Assembly (NCBI GenBank): GCA_046348835.1
Contig: JAXMDM010000003.1
Span: 682,001-746,000 of the forward strand
Source of the DNA: Defluviicoccus sp046348835
GTDB taxonomy: Bacteria; Pseudomonadota; Alphaproteobacteria; Rhodospirillales; Defluviicoccaceae
Reading direction: 5' to 3'
DNA: 64,000 nucleotides
The notes beneath the pieces were generated by a model that was not told where the DNA came from, made no database searches, and saw only the letters and a list, made by a program, of their open reading frames with translations. Position numbers and translations under genes: made by a program. Position 1 is the first letter of the stretch; each line of letters begins with the position of its first letter. Of the stretch, positions 18,709 to 27,245 are shown one piece after another.

Positions 18709-18961
18709 TAACGCCCGTTCCTGTCTTCTCGGGTGTTCTCCCGGCGCCGCAGAAGGCGCGCGTGGTACGCCGCCGCCACCTGTCGTTGCCGTTCCCCCTG
18801 GACGTAAGCCGGTAAACTAACAGCATCGCTCGCGAGACGAAACGCGAAAAAGCCAAGAGCATGGCGGCGGATCGCAATGATCCGGCCTTGCCCGGGCCGC
18901 TTTCGGGTAAACGAGGCGGGATATTGCCGGCGGCGCCGCAGGTTCCTTTGTCGCATTTCGG

Positions 18962-20428
18962 CTACGCCGCCCACGCCCGCGCCCGCCGCTCGCGCATGCA
19001 GATTTCGATGATCCGGTGATGGTTGGTGTCGCTGACCAAGAGCCGGTCGGCCCCGTCCGCGGTCACCCCGGCCGGCTCGCCGCCGCTCAGTCCCGGACCC
19101 TGGATATGGCCGCCGGAGCTCAGCCGGGACACCCGGTGGCGCTCCAGATCGATCAGCCGGAGCTGACTGTTGTAGGTGTCGGCGACGATCAGCCCGTCGG
19201 CCCACCAGGCGAGGCCGAGGCAATGCTGCATCCGGGCGTCGGCCAGGTCGCCGTCGGCGCTGCCGAAGTCGAAGAGGCCGGCGCCGACGATGGTCTCCAC
19301 CTTCGGTGCGGCGCACAGGGACAGCCGGCGAACCGCCGACGCTTCGCTGTCGGTGAAGTAGAGGGCGCGGCCTTGCGGATCGAGGGCGAGGCCGCTGGGT
19401 TGAGCCAGCAGCGCCCGCGACGCGTCGCCGTCGATGAGGTCCTCGCCGGCGCCGCCGGCCAGCGGCCGGACGATGCCGGAGGCCAGATCGACGGCGCCGA
19501 TCTGGTGGGTGCCGGCATTGGCGAAGAACAGGTCGTCGCCGAGGATTTCCAGGTCCCAGACCGAGGCCAGGCTGGCATCGCGGCCGGCGAGCGGCCGCGA
19601 CAGCGCCGGACCCCTGGCGCCGGTGCCGGCAAGGGTGGTCACCCCACCGCCGGCAAGGTCGATGCGGCGGATGGCATGGTTGCCGGTATCGGCGACATAG
19701 ATGAACCGGGCGTCGCAGACCAGCCCCTCCGGCGCCCGGAAGGCGCTATCGTCGGCGCCCAGATCGGCGAAGCCGGGCTGGCCGCGGCCGTAGCGCGCCA
19801 CCTCCTCGCCGTCGTCGCCGAACACCACGATCTGGTGGTGGCCGGTGTCGGCGACCGCCCATTGCTTCGGACCTCCCGGTCGGATCAGCGGTTTGATCTT
19901 TCCGGGGAAGCGCAGGGCGCCCGCCGCCTGGGCGGGCACGGTCAGCGGCAAGGGTGGCAGCGGCGCCGTATCGGTGCGGCGCCAGGAGCGGATCATTTCT
20001 CCGGTGCCGGAGATCAGCCGCTCCGCCTGCGGCTCGCCCTGCAGCTGGCCGAGAATGTTCCCCTCCGGGTCGATGAACACCAGGGTCGGCCAGGCGGAGA
20101 CGTCGTAGGCCCGCCACAAGGTGAGGTCGGGATCGTGGACAACCGGGTGGCGGATGTCGTGGCGGGCTATGGCGTGGGCGACCGCCTCCGGATCGCGCTC
20201 AGCCGGATATTTCGGTGAAGTCACGCCGATGATGATAAGGCGGTCACAGTAAGTTTTCTGAAGCAAATTGAGGGTCGGAAGCGCTTGCAAGCAGTTGACG
20301 CAGCAAGGCGTCCAGAAGTCTAGGATGACCAGGCGTCCGCGCAAGTCTGCGAGCGACAGCGGCTGAGCGACGTTGAACCATTGGAGGTCAGGACAACCCA
20401 ATCCCGGCGCCGGCATCAAGCCGAACAT
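18962..20428 (-). CDS. Thioredoxin-like/NHL-repeat protein (NHLRC2-like)
   Basis: 488 residues. An N-terminal thioredoxin-fold domain (about 15-150) carries DFWTPCCVNCLQALPTL with a CCxxC active-site variant, typical of NHLRC2-like proteins. An NHL beta-propeller (about 165-480) follows with repeats such as YVADTGNHAIRRID, FFANAGTHQIGAVD, YFTDSEASAVRRLS and IVADTYNSQLRLID. No clear signal peptide is seen, so it is probably cytoplasmic. The redox partner is unknown. Isolated on the minus strand, divergent from the stress-protein gene. Confidence 0.85.
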   Translation of the reverse strand: MFGLMPAPGLGCPDLQWFNVAQPLSLADLRGRLVILDFWTPCCVNCLQALPTLNLLQKTYCDRLIIIGVTSPKYPAERDPEAVAHAIARHDIRHPVVHDPDLTLWRAYDVSAWPTLVFIDPEGNILGQLQGEPQAERLISGTGEMIRSWRRTDTAPLPPLPLTVPAQAAGALRFPGKIKPLIRPGGPKQWAVADTGHHQIVVFGDDGEEVARYGRGQPGFADLGADDSAFRAPEGLVCDARFIYVADTGNHAIRRIDLAGGGVTTLAGTGARGPALSRPLAGRDASLASVWDLEILGDDLFFANAGTHQIGAVDLASGIVRPLAGGAGEDLIDGDASRALLAQPSGLALDPQGRALYFTDSEASAVRRLSLCAAPKVETIVGAGLFDFGSADGDLADARMQHCLGLAWWADGLIVADTYNSQLRLIDLERHRVSRLSSGGHIQGPGLSGGEPAGVTADGADRLLVSDTNHHRIIEICMRERRARAWAA

Positions 20429-20642
20429 GCGCGGTCATCTCCCTAGCCCATGGGCATCAGCCCGTCCGTATGTGGGAAGGGTGGTCGGGCTTTTCAGGGG
20501 GGGCGACGGTCGGTGCCGGTTCCTCTACACACGCCCTTGTTGCTGCGGCGCAACAGGCTATACCTTTTGTGCTGGCAGTTGCCTTCGCCCAACCATGAAT
20601 CCGGGCATCGGGACCCGCATCGAGCCCCAAGGGAGGATCAAG

Positions 20643-21467
20643 ATGTCGCTCAAGGATCTGCTCGTTCACGTCGACGCCAGCGATCAGGGACGCCGCCGTC
20701 TCGATGCGGCGGCCGCGCTGGCGGCCCGCCACGGCGCCCATCTCATCGGCCTCTTCGTCGTCCCCGAGTTGCACCTTTCCGGCTACATCGTCACCCAGAT
20801 CCCGGATGAGATCGAGCAGATGCACCGGGTTGCGATGAGAACCCAGGCGGAACAGGCCGAGGCGGCGTTCGCCGAGACCCTGAGTGCCGCCGGCATCGGC
20901 GGCGAATGGCGCCGGGTCAAGGGCGTCCTCGCCCCCACCATCGCGCTCCACGCCCGCTACGTCGACCTGGCGGTGATCGGTCAGCACGACCAGGGGGAGG
21001 GGAGCGGCGAGCCGACCGACCACCTGCTCCTGACCATCGGCCGGCCCTCACTGGTCATTCCGGCCGAGGGGGCGTTCCCGGTCATCGGCGAACGCATCCT
21101 CGTCGCCTGGGACGCCAGCCGTCTCGCCGCGCGGGCGATCAACGACGCGTTGCCGCTGTTGCGCCGGGCGGCCAAGGTCATCGTCCTCGCGGTCAATTCG
21201 CCACGTAAGGGGGAGGACCTGGGGGGGCTCGGAATCGGCGACATTTGCCAGCACCTGGTCCGTCATGGCATCGATGTGGAAGCCCAGGACGTCCAGGGGG
21301 AGGACATCTCGGTCGGTGGCGTGCTGCAGTCCTGCGCCGAGGAGCAGGACGTCGACCTCATCGTCACCGGCGCCTATGGGCACGCCCGCTGGCGCGAGAT
21401 CGTGCTGGGCGGCGTCACCCGCCACCTCCTCACCCACATGACCGTCCCGGTCCTGATGAGCCACTGA
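20643..21467 (+). CDS. Universal stress protein, two tandem Usp domains
   Basis: 274 residues from the ATG at 20643, behind a GGGAGGATCAAG ribosome site. The frame is open back to 20373, but those 90 residues look non-coding. The first Usp-like domain (about 1-145) starts KDLLVHVDASDQGRRRLDAA. The second (about 150-274) has ILVAWDASRLAARAINDALP and ends with the ATP-binding pattern VTGAYGHARWREIVLGGVTR, close to the G-2x-G-9x-G-S/T motif. Likely a cytoplasmic stress-adaptation protein with nucleotide binding in the second domain. Confidence 0.9.
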   Translation: MSLKDLLVHVDASDQGRRRLDAAAALAARHGAHLIGLFVVPELHLSGYIVTQIPDEIEQMHRVAMRTQAEQAEAAFAETLSAAGIGGEWRRVKGVLAPTIALHARYVDLAVIGQHDQGEGSGEPTDHLLLTIGRPSLVIPAEGAFPVIGERILVAWDASRLAARAINDALPLLRRAAKVIVLAVNSPRKGEDLGGLGIGDICQHLVRHGIDVEAQDVQGEDISVGGVLQSCAEEQDVDLIVTGAYGHARWREIVLGGVTRHLLTHMTVPVLMSH

Positions 21468-21474
21468 GCCGTTC

Positions 21475-21494
21475 GCCCTCCCCGCGGGGAGGGC
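21475..21494. terminator. Perfect 20-bp GC palindrome between convergent genes
   Basis: GCCCTCCCCG followed directly by its complement CGGGGAGGGC, lying 7 nt after the usp stop and 16 nt before the end of the convergent esterase gene. It may be a bidirectional terminator or a minimal copy of the CTCCC-type palindrome family seen elsewhere in the window. There is no U-tract on either side. Confidence 0.45.
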
Positions 21495-21510
21495 GGGCCC
21501 CGTCTATGGC

Positions 21511-22602
21511 CTATGGCCGCGGAGCGGGGCTGGTCAGACGGTCGATCATCGCCTCGACGGCGGCGATCTGGGGGGCGGACTTCAGCGCGTAGTCGGGTCC
21601 GGTGAACCCCCACCAGTCCCAGCAGGCTTCCGGGTTGGGCCAGGGCAGGGCCCGGCCGAGGAAGGTGCGCTCCACCGGGGCCGCCTGCGGATAGAGGACG
21701 ACGATGCCGTTGGTGGCGGCCCAGCGGTTGTAGCCGGCGTGGCGGACGAAGGCCTCGCCGATGCGGCTGGCGGTCTGGGCGCAGCCATGGAAAGCGACAT
21801 GCAGTCGGCACCGCGCCTCGGCGCTTCGGCAGCCGACGGGGACGAACAGATAGCCGGTGAGGGCGAGACCGCTGGTCCGGCCCCTCTCGACGAAGGGCGT
21901 CTGGTCGAAGGCGATGATCTCGCCGGCGGCTTCGGCCCCGGCGTCAGGCGCGGCGAGGTCGCCGTACATCTCCTTCAGGATGGCGCCGGCGAGGTCGAAG
22001 CGGCAGTTGTTGATGAACGGCGACTGGGTGCTCTCGCAGGCGGCGCCCCAGCCGTCGGTCACCATGGCGTGCGGGGCCGCGACCGAGGTCTCGACGTGGA
22101 TCGTCGCGGGATCGATGAAGTTGCCGTAGAAGGTGCCGACGGCGGCGACGACACTCGTCGGCACCAGCGTATCCTCCTCGCCGGAAAACAGGTAGACCCG
22201 CGCGCCGGCGAGCCGGGCCGGATCGTCGATGTTTCCGGCCGCCGCCTGCCGCTTCGCCTCCGCCAGCATCGGCGCCACGTCGGGGGGACCGAGGAAGGGC
22301 AGCGGTCCCGGCAGGTGCATGCAGCGGGCGAAGACCTGCACCAGGTTTCCCGGGAAGCCGCTCTCGCCGGCGCAGGACCAGGGGCCGCCGGCGATGATGC
22401 CGGCTCCCTTGATCTGGGCGGCGTGGGCGACGTGCAACTGGTGCGCCATGAAGCCGCCGGACGAGATGCCGGAGACGGTGATGCTGTCGGGATCGAGGTG
22501 CAGTTGCGGCAACGGATCGGCCGCCGACCCGGTTCCGGGGGCGAGGAGGCCGGCCAGGAAAAGGACGAGGCCGGCGGCGGCGGTGGATGCGCGCCGCGCC
22601 AT
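21511..22602 (-). CDS. Secreted type-2 PHA-depolymerase-like esterase
   Basis: 363 residues from the ATG at 22602; the open frame runs to 23232, but that part shadows ahcY. Signal peptide about residues 1-28. The lipase box GISSG has the nucleophile Ser at residue 47, an acid is available in SGEEDTLV, the His in APHAMVTDGWG, and the oxyanion-hole HGCAQT lies near the C-terminus. The lipase box preceding the oxyanion segment is the order of type-2 short-chain PHA depolymerase domains. It probably hydrolyses polyhydroxybutyrate or similar esters outside the cytoplasm. No substrate-binding domain is seen. It begins 8 nt after ahcY. Confidence 0.78.
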   Translation of the reverse strand: MARRASTAAAGLVLFLAGLLAPGTGSAADPLPQLHLDPDSITVSGISSGGFMAHQLHVAHAAQIKGAGIIAGGPWSCAGESGFPGNLVQVFARCMHLPGPLPFLGPPDVAPMLAEAKRQAAAGNIDDPARLAGARVYLFSGEEDTLVPTSVVAAVGTFYGNFIDPATIHVETSVAAPHAMVTDGWGAACESTQSPFINNCRFDLAGAILKEMYGDLAAPDAGAEAAGEIIAFDQTPFVERGRTSGLALTGYLFVPVGCRSAEARCRLHVAFHGCAQTASRIGEAFVRHAGYNRWAATNGIVVLYPQAAPVERTFLGRALPWPNPEACWDWWGFTGPDYALKSAPQIAAVEAMIDRLTSPAPRP

Positions 22603-22610
22603 CGCCGGTG

Positions 22611-23876
22611 TCAGGTGCCTTCCTGCCAAGAGGTCAGGTACGCCTCTTGCTCCGCCGACAGCGAGTCGATGGCGACCCCGAGCGAGGCCAGCTTCAGCGC
22701 CGCTACCTCGTGGTCGATCTCCTCCGGCATGGTGTAGACCCGCTTCTCCAAGCTGGCGTGATTCTTGGTGATATAGGCCGCGCCCAGCGCCTGATTGGCG
22801 AAGCTCATGTCCATCACCGCCGGCGGATGGCCCTCGGCGGCGGCCAGATTGACCAGACGACCCTCGCCCAGAACGCGGATGCGCCGGCCGTCCTTCAGCC
22901 GGTACTCCTCGACGTTGTCGCGGGCGACGACGATCTCGTTCGCCATCTCCTTCAGGGCGACGAGGTTGATCTCGACGTCGAAGTGGCCGCTGTTGGCGAG
23001 GATGCAGCCGTCCTTCATCGCTTCCAGGTGCTGCCGGTCGACCACGTGTTTGTCGCCGGTGACGGTGATGACCACGTCCGACTGCCGAACCGCGTCGATC
23101 AGCGGCATCACCCGGTAGCCGTCCATGGACGCCTCCAGGGCGCGCACCGGATCGACTTCGGTGACGATGACCTTGGCGCCCATGCCCGCCGCCCGCTTGG
23201 CGACGCCGCGACCGCACCAGCCGTAGCCGCACACGGTGAAGGTGCGGCCGGCGAGGAGGATGTTGGTGGCGCGCAGGAGGCCGTCCAGGGTGCTCTGCCC
23301 GGTCCCGTAGCGGTTATCGAACAGGTGCTTGGTATCGGCGTCGTTGACCGCGATCATCGGGTAGGCGAGGGCGCCGTCGGCGGCCATGGCACGCAGGCGG
23401 ATGACGCCGGTGGTGGTCTCCTCGCTGCCGCCGAAGACGCCGTCCAAAAGATCGCGCCGTTGGGTATGCAGCAGGTTCACCAGATCGGCGCCGTCGTCGA
23501 TGGTGATCTGCGGCTTGATATCCACCGCGGCATGGATCCGCTTGTAGTAATCGTCGTGACCGTCGCCGCGGTGAGCGAAGACGGAGATGCCGTAGCACAG
23601 CGCGAGGGCGGCGGCGACGTCGTCCTGGGTGCTGAGCGGGTTGGACGCGCACAGCGTCAGCTGGGCGCCGCCGGCGACTAGCACCCGGGCGAGGTTGGCG
23701 GTCTCCGCGGTGACATGGAGGCAAGCGGCGATGCGCACGCCCTCGAGCGGCTTCTCGCTGGAAAAGCGGTCGACCAGCATCTTCAGCACCGGCATGTCGG
23801 CGTAAGCCCACTCGATGCGGCGCGTCCCCGCCTCGGCAAGCGCGGGATCCTTGATGCTGTAGGAAGCTGTACTCAT
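22611..23876 (-). CDS. ahcY: S-adenosylhomocysteine hydrolase
   Basis: Splits S-adenosylhomocysteine to adenosine and homocysteine, closing the methylation cycle. 421 residues. The NAD-binding segment is TVCGYGWCGRGVAKRAAGMG; other markers are LADAG-type N-terminal HVTAETANL, ITIDDGADL and NSGHFDVEI. The C-terminus ends YLTSWQEGT, the short form known from archaea and Thermotoga-like bacteria, rather than the DHYRY-type tail of most proteobacterial enzymes. The insertion of about 40 residues found in many alphaproteobacterial versions is also absent. Confidence 0.94.
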   Translation of the reverse strand: MSTASYSIKDPALAEAGTRRIEWAYADMPVLKMLVDRFSSEKPLEGVRIAACLHVTAETANLARVLVAGGAQLTLCASNPLSTQDDVAAALALCYGISVFAHRGDGHDDYYKRIHAAVDIKPQITIDDGADLVNLLHTQRRDLLDGVFGGSEETTTGVIRLRAMAADGALAYPMIAVNDADTKHLFDNRYGTGQSTLDGLLRATNILLAGRTFTVCGYGWCGRGVAKRAAGMGAKVIVTEVDPVRALEASMDGYRVMPLIDAVRQSDVVITVTGDKHVVDRQHLEAMKDGCILANSGHFDVEINLVALKEMANEIVVARDNVEEYRLKDGRRIRVLGEGRLVNLAAAEGHPPAVMDMSFANQALGAAYITKNHASLEKRVYTMPEEIDHEVAALKLASLGVAIDSLSAEQEAYLTSWQEGT

Positions 23877-23911
23877 CGGGCGGGCCTTTCCGGGTGGTCA
23901 CAAAACAAGCA

Positions 23912-23938
23912 GGGCAGGCAGCCGGGTGCCGCCTGCCC
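23912..23938 (-). promoter_or_regulatory. Hairpin in the ahcY 5' leader
   Basis: GGGCAGGC (23912-23919) and GCCTGCCC (23931-23938) form a perfect 8-bp stem with an 11-nt loop, 36 nt upstream of the ahcY start. It could be a regulatory leader hairpin or the terminator of the upstream EF-hand gene on the same strand (ends at 24077). No SAH-riboswitch core was recognised. Confidence 0.35.
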
Positions 23939-24076
23939 ATCGTGCGCGGGACCCTAAAGGGGCGAGCGCCGACGATCAAGCTACCTGCAGGAACGACGGT
24001 CGTCGCCCCGGCGCCGTCTGCGGAAGCGGGCGGCCTCTGCGAAGGGGCCGCCCGCGCCGGAAGAGGGCCGAGAGGG

Positions 24077-24664
24077 TTACTGCTGCTGCGTCCCCCCGCC
24101 GCCCGAACCTTTGCCGCCCTGGCTGCCAGGGACCTTGCCGCCCGGGCCTTTACCGCCCGGACCCATGCAGCCGCCCGGCCCCTTGCCGCCCGGGCCTTTC
24201 GCCAGTTCGTCGGCGGTCACGACCTGGTCGTGGTTGACGTCGGCCTGGGCGAAGCGGGCAGCACTGTACTTCTCGTACTCGTCGCGAGTCACCTTGCCGT
24301 CGCCGTCGGCATCCATGCGCGCCAGCTTCCGATTCGCGTTCTGGGCATTGATATAGGCGATCATCTCCTCGGCGGTGACGACGCCATCATGGTTGGTGTC
24401 CATCGCAGCGAATATCTGTTCGTGGCCGTCGCGGAACTCCTCTTCCGTCACCTTGCCGTCGCCGTTGGTGTCGAACCGCTGCAGCATGAACAGTCCGGGC
24501 CCGCCGCCCCCCGGACCGCCCCCCGGACCGCCCCCCGGACCGCCCCCCGGAGTGCCGCCAGGACCACCGCCAGGACCACCGGGGCCACCTTGCGCCATCG
24601 CCGCGGTCGCCAGGCCCAGACCGAACAGAACAGCGGACGCTGTTCCGATGAGTTTCCTTTGCAT
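24077..24664 (-). CDS. Secreted EF-hand calcium-binding protein
   Basis: 195 residues. Signal peptide about 1-25 (ends TAAMAQ), then a Gly/Pro-rich spacer (26-56). Four EF-hand loops follow: DTNGDGKVTEEE, DTNHDGVVTAEE, DADGDGKVTRDE and DVNHDQVVTADE. The fourth has Gln in place of the usual Gly at loop position 6. The tail (about 155-195) is Gly/Pro/Lys-rich with repeated PGGKGPGG. Probably a periplasmic calcium sensor or buffer. It is divergent from an OmpR-type two-component operon, which may control it. Confidence 0.85.
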   Translation of the reverse strand: MQRKLIGTASAVLFGLGLATAAMAQGGPGGPGGGPGGTPGGGPGGGPGGGPGGGGPGLFMLQRFDTNGDGKVTEEEFRDGHEQIFAAMDTNHDGVVTAEEMIAYINAQNANRKLARMDADGDGKVTRDEYEKYSAARFAQADVNHDQVVTADELAKGPGGKGPGGCMGPGGKGPGGKVPGSQGGKGSGGGGTQQQ

Positions 24665-24780
24665 CTCTCTATCCTTTTACTGCCTACGGGCAGCGCATCC
24701 GTTGCCCCGCCCGACGGGAGCAAAGGTAGGGGGCGATGATTGCACGCCGATGTCTCGCCCTCCGCCGTCTTGTGACAGAC

Positions 24781-24826
24781 GGTTACAATTCGCCCTTGCC
24801 GTAACCTTCCGTTACCGAAATTACCG
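24781..24826. promoter_or_regulatory. Candidate operator: phased GTTAC/TTACC repeats
   Basis: GGTTAC (24781), CCGTAACC (24799-24806), CCGTTACC (24809-24816) and ATTACCG (24820-24826) are spaced about 10 nt or multiples of it, so they face one side of the helix. OmpR/PhoB-family regulators bind such direct repeats. They lie between the divergent EF-hand gene and the response-regulator gene, suggesting autoregulation and control of the EF-hand gene. Inference only. Confidence 0.5.
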
Positions 24827-24863
24827 CGGGTGGCGACGATGCTGCCGATATACTGCAGTCGCT

Positions 24864-25595
24864 ATGGCGGCCGATCCGCACATCCTGATCGTCGATGACG
24901 ACCGCGAAATTCGCGACCTCTTGGCGCGCTTCCTCTCCAAGCACGGCCTGCGCACCAGCATCGCCGCCGACGGCCGGGAGATGCGCGAGGTCCTTGCCGG
25001 CGGTGCCATCGACCTCGTTGTCCTCGACGTGATGCTGCCGGGAGAGGATGGCCTTTCCCTGTGCCGGACGCTGAGGGCGTCCTCGGATCTGCCGGTGATC
25101 ATGCTGACGGCGATGGGCGAGGAGGTCGATCGGATCGTAGGGCTGGAGATGGGGGCCGACGATTACCTCGCCAAACCCTTCAACCCGCGCGAGTTGTACG
25201 CCCGGATCAAGGCGGTGCTCCGCCGCACCCGGGCGCCGGCCCGGCAGCGGCGCGACGCGATGGGCGCCGGGGCGGGCAGCCGAGTGGGGTTTGCCGGATG
25301 GACGATGGACTTCGATCGACGGGTGCTGACCTCGGCCGATGACGTCCTGGTGCCGCTGTCTACCGGCGAATTCGACCTTCTCGCCGCCTTCGTCACCCAT
25401 GCGCGGCGGGTGCTCAGCCGCGATCAGTTGCTGGACCTGGCCCGCGGCCGCGACGCCCAGCCGTTCGACCGCTCCATCGACGTCCAGGTCAGCCGCCTGC
25501 GTCGGAAGATCGAGGCCAATCCGGCGGAACCCGACCTGATCAAGACCGTACGCGGCGGCGGCTACATGTTCACCGCCGAGGTCAACCGGCGATGA
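24864..25595 (+). CDS. OmpR-family response regulator
   Basis: 243 residues from the ATG at 24864 (MAADPHILIVDDD); the frame is open to 24375, but that part overlaps the EF-hand gene. Receiver domain 1-120 with acidic pocket VDDD, phospho-acceptor Asp in LVVLDVMLPGEDG and Lys in DDYLAKPFNPREL. A winged-helix effector domain (about 145-240) ends with DVQVSRLRRKIE and TVRGGGYMF. The stop overlaps the kinase start by 4 nt (25592-25595). It probably binds the phased repeats upstream. Confidence 0.93.
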   Translation: MAADPHILIVDDDREIRDLLARFLSKHGLRTSIAADGREMREVLAGGAIDLVVLDVMLPGEDGLSLCRTLRASSDLPVIMLTAMGEEVDRIVGLEMGADDYLAKPFNPRELYARIKAVLRRTRAPARQRRDAMGAGAGSRVGFAGWTMDFDRRVLTSADDVLVPLSTGEFDLLAAFVTHARRVLSRDQLLDLARGRDAQPFDRSIDVQVSRLRRKIEANPAEPDLIKTVRGGGYMFTAEVNRR

Positions 25596-27124
25596 TCGGC
25601 CGGCTCTTGCCGGCGACGCTGGTGGGTCGGACGGCCCTGGTGCTCATCGCCGCGGTAGTGGTCTCCAACCTGGTCGGCCTGCTCGTCTATACGGGCGACC
25701 GCTTCGACCTGGTGACCAGCGCCCGCGGCCGCGAGCTTGCCGAGCGAATCGCCGGTGCGGTTCAGGTTCTCGACCAGGCGGATGCCGACGAACGGCGCTC
25801 GCTGGTCCGGGCGATGCGGCAGCCCGGCCTGCGCCTGTTCTGGTCGCAGCAGCCGGTGGCCGCCGCCGACGCCCACGGCCTCGCCGTGGGGCTCATGCGC
25901 ACCGCCTTGCTGGATGAACTGGGCGCCGAGTGGGGCGATCGGCTGCGACTGACGATGGGACCGTTTCCGCCGCCGGGACCAAGACGCGGCCCACCCGGGC
26001 CGTTCGCCGCCGGCGGCGGTGCCGCCACCAGACCCGGCGTCCATACCGGCCTCGATCCGACGGCCGGACCGCCGGCCGGTGACGGGGGTGGCTGGCCGGA
26101 GCCGCCGGACCCGCCGTTCGTTCAGGGCGGCGGCGATCGGCTGGGACTGGAAGGCCCGTCCGGTCGTCGCCCGGTCGACGAAGCCTTCTACGGCTCGGTC
26201 CGCCTCGCCGACGCAACCTGGCTCAACTTCATCGCCGCCGCCACCGCCTTCCGTCCGTTCTGGACCACGCCCTTCTTCTTTATCGTCGTCGGAACCACCG
26301 TCGCGGTGGCGCTGGTCTCGTTCTGGGCGGTGCGGCGGGCGGCGCGGCCGCTGTCGATGTTCGCCGATGCCGCGGTTCGTCTCGGTCGCGATGTGGATGC
26401 GCCGCCGCTGGACCCGGAAGGTCCCCGCGAGGTGGAGCGGGCGGCCCGTGCCTTCAACGGGATGCAGGCGAAGCTGCAGGCTCTGCTCCGCGACCGGCTG
26501 CAGATGCTGGCGGCCATGTCGCACGATCTGCGAACGCCGCTCACCCGGTTGCGGCTGCGGGCGGAGCTGATCGACGACGGCGAACAACAGGCGAAGACAC
26601 TGGCCGATCTGGCCGAGATCGAGGCGATGGTCGAGGCGACGCTGGCCTACGCCCGCAATGCGGCGGTGGAAGAGAAGGACACCGCCTTCGATCTCGCCGT
26701 TCTCCTCCAGACCGTGTGCGAGGAGGCCGAGGACACCGGCGGTCCGGCGCGCTACGCCGGCCCGGCCCGACTGCCCTGGTACGGGCGGCCGCGACTGCTG
26801 AAGCGGGCGCTGGCCAACCTCGTCGACAATGCGGTCAAGTACGGCGAACGCGCCGAGGTGGCACTCTCCGCCGATTCCGACCGGATCGAGATCGTCTGCG
26901 ACGATTACGGCCCCGGCATTCCGGCGGAGGAACGGCAACGGGTGTTCGAGCCGTTCTATCGGTCGGAGGGATCGCGCGGGCGGGCCACCGGCGGGGTCGG
27001 CCTCGGTCTCGCCGTCGTCCGCGCCGCGGTTGAGGCTTCGCACGGCGGCATCGAGCTCGGCAATCGGCCGCAAGGCGGCCTCCGGGTGACGCTGCGACTG
27101 CCTCGACGTCGCGGCGCGGCGTGA
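25592..27124 (+). CDS. Membrane sensor histidine kinase
   Basis: 510 residues. TM1 about 10-33, a periplasmic domain about 35-220, TM2 about 228-248, HAMP, dimerisation domain with phospho-acceptor His in MSHDLRTPLTRLR, and ATPase domain with NLVDNAVKYG (N box), DDYGPGIP (G1) and GGVGLGLAVV (G2). The periplasmic domain holds a Pro/Gly-rich stretch (about 130-190), unusual for a sensor and similar in composition to the spacers of the divergent EF-hand protein. The signal is unknown; calcium is a guess from the neighbour. Confidence 0.92.
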   Translation: MIGRLLPATLVGRTALVLIAAVVVSNLVGLLVYTGDRFDLVTSARGRELAERIAGAVQVLDQADADERRSLVRAMRQPGLRLFWSQQPVAAADAHGLAVGLMRTALLDELGAEWGDRLRLTMGPFPPPGPRRGPPGPFAAGGGAATRPGVHTGLDPTAGPPAGDGGGWPEPPDPPFVQGGGDRLGLEGPSGRRPVDEAFYGSVRLADATWLNFIAAATAFRPFWTTPFFFIVVGTTVAVALVSFWAVRRAARPLSMFADAAVRLGRDVDAPPLDPEGPREVERAARAFNGMQAKLQALLRDRLQMLAAMSHDLRTPLTRLRLRAELIDDGEQQAKTLADLAEIEAMVEATLAYARNAAVEEKDTAFDLAVLLQTVCEEAEDTGGPARYAGPARLPWYGRPRLLKRALANLVDNAVKYGERAEVALSADSDRIEIVCDDYGPGIPAEERQRVFEPFYRSEGSRGRATGGVGLGLAVVRAAVEASHGGIELGNRPQGGLRVTLRLPRRRGAA

Positions 27125-27245
27125 GCAGAAGGATGTTGCAATCGGCCTGTTCAACGATTAGGCACGGTGCACCACGACCGTTGGCGCTATACCTATGCGT
27201 GTAGGGACCTGGGCGCGGCGGCGGCTTCAGGCGAGGGATCCCCCC

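Noticed and set aside
17284..18711. Long plus-strand frame opposite the aminotransferase
   Set aside because: Antisense shadow in GC-rich DNA, without recognisable domains. The minus-strand gene has clear PLP motifs.
20530..20565. Promoter TTGTTG/TATACC before the universal stress gene
   Set aside because: The spacer is only 15 nt and the -35 match is poor, so it was not listed as a feature.
21511..23232. 573-residue esterase reading frame extending over ahcY
   Set aside because: The extra N-terminal part is Arg/Gly-rich shadow translation of ahcY. The ATG at 22602 gives a signal peptide and a normal family length.
23877..24076. SAH riboswitch upstream of ahcY
   Set aside because: The conserved SAH-aptamer core was not found on the minus strand; only a simple 8-bp hairpin is visible.
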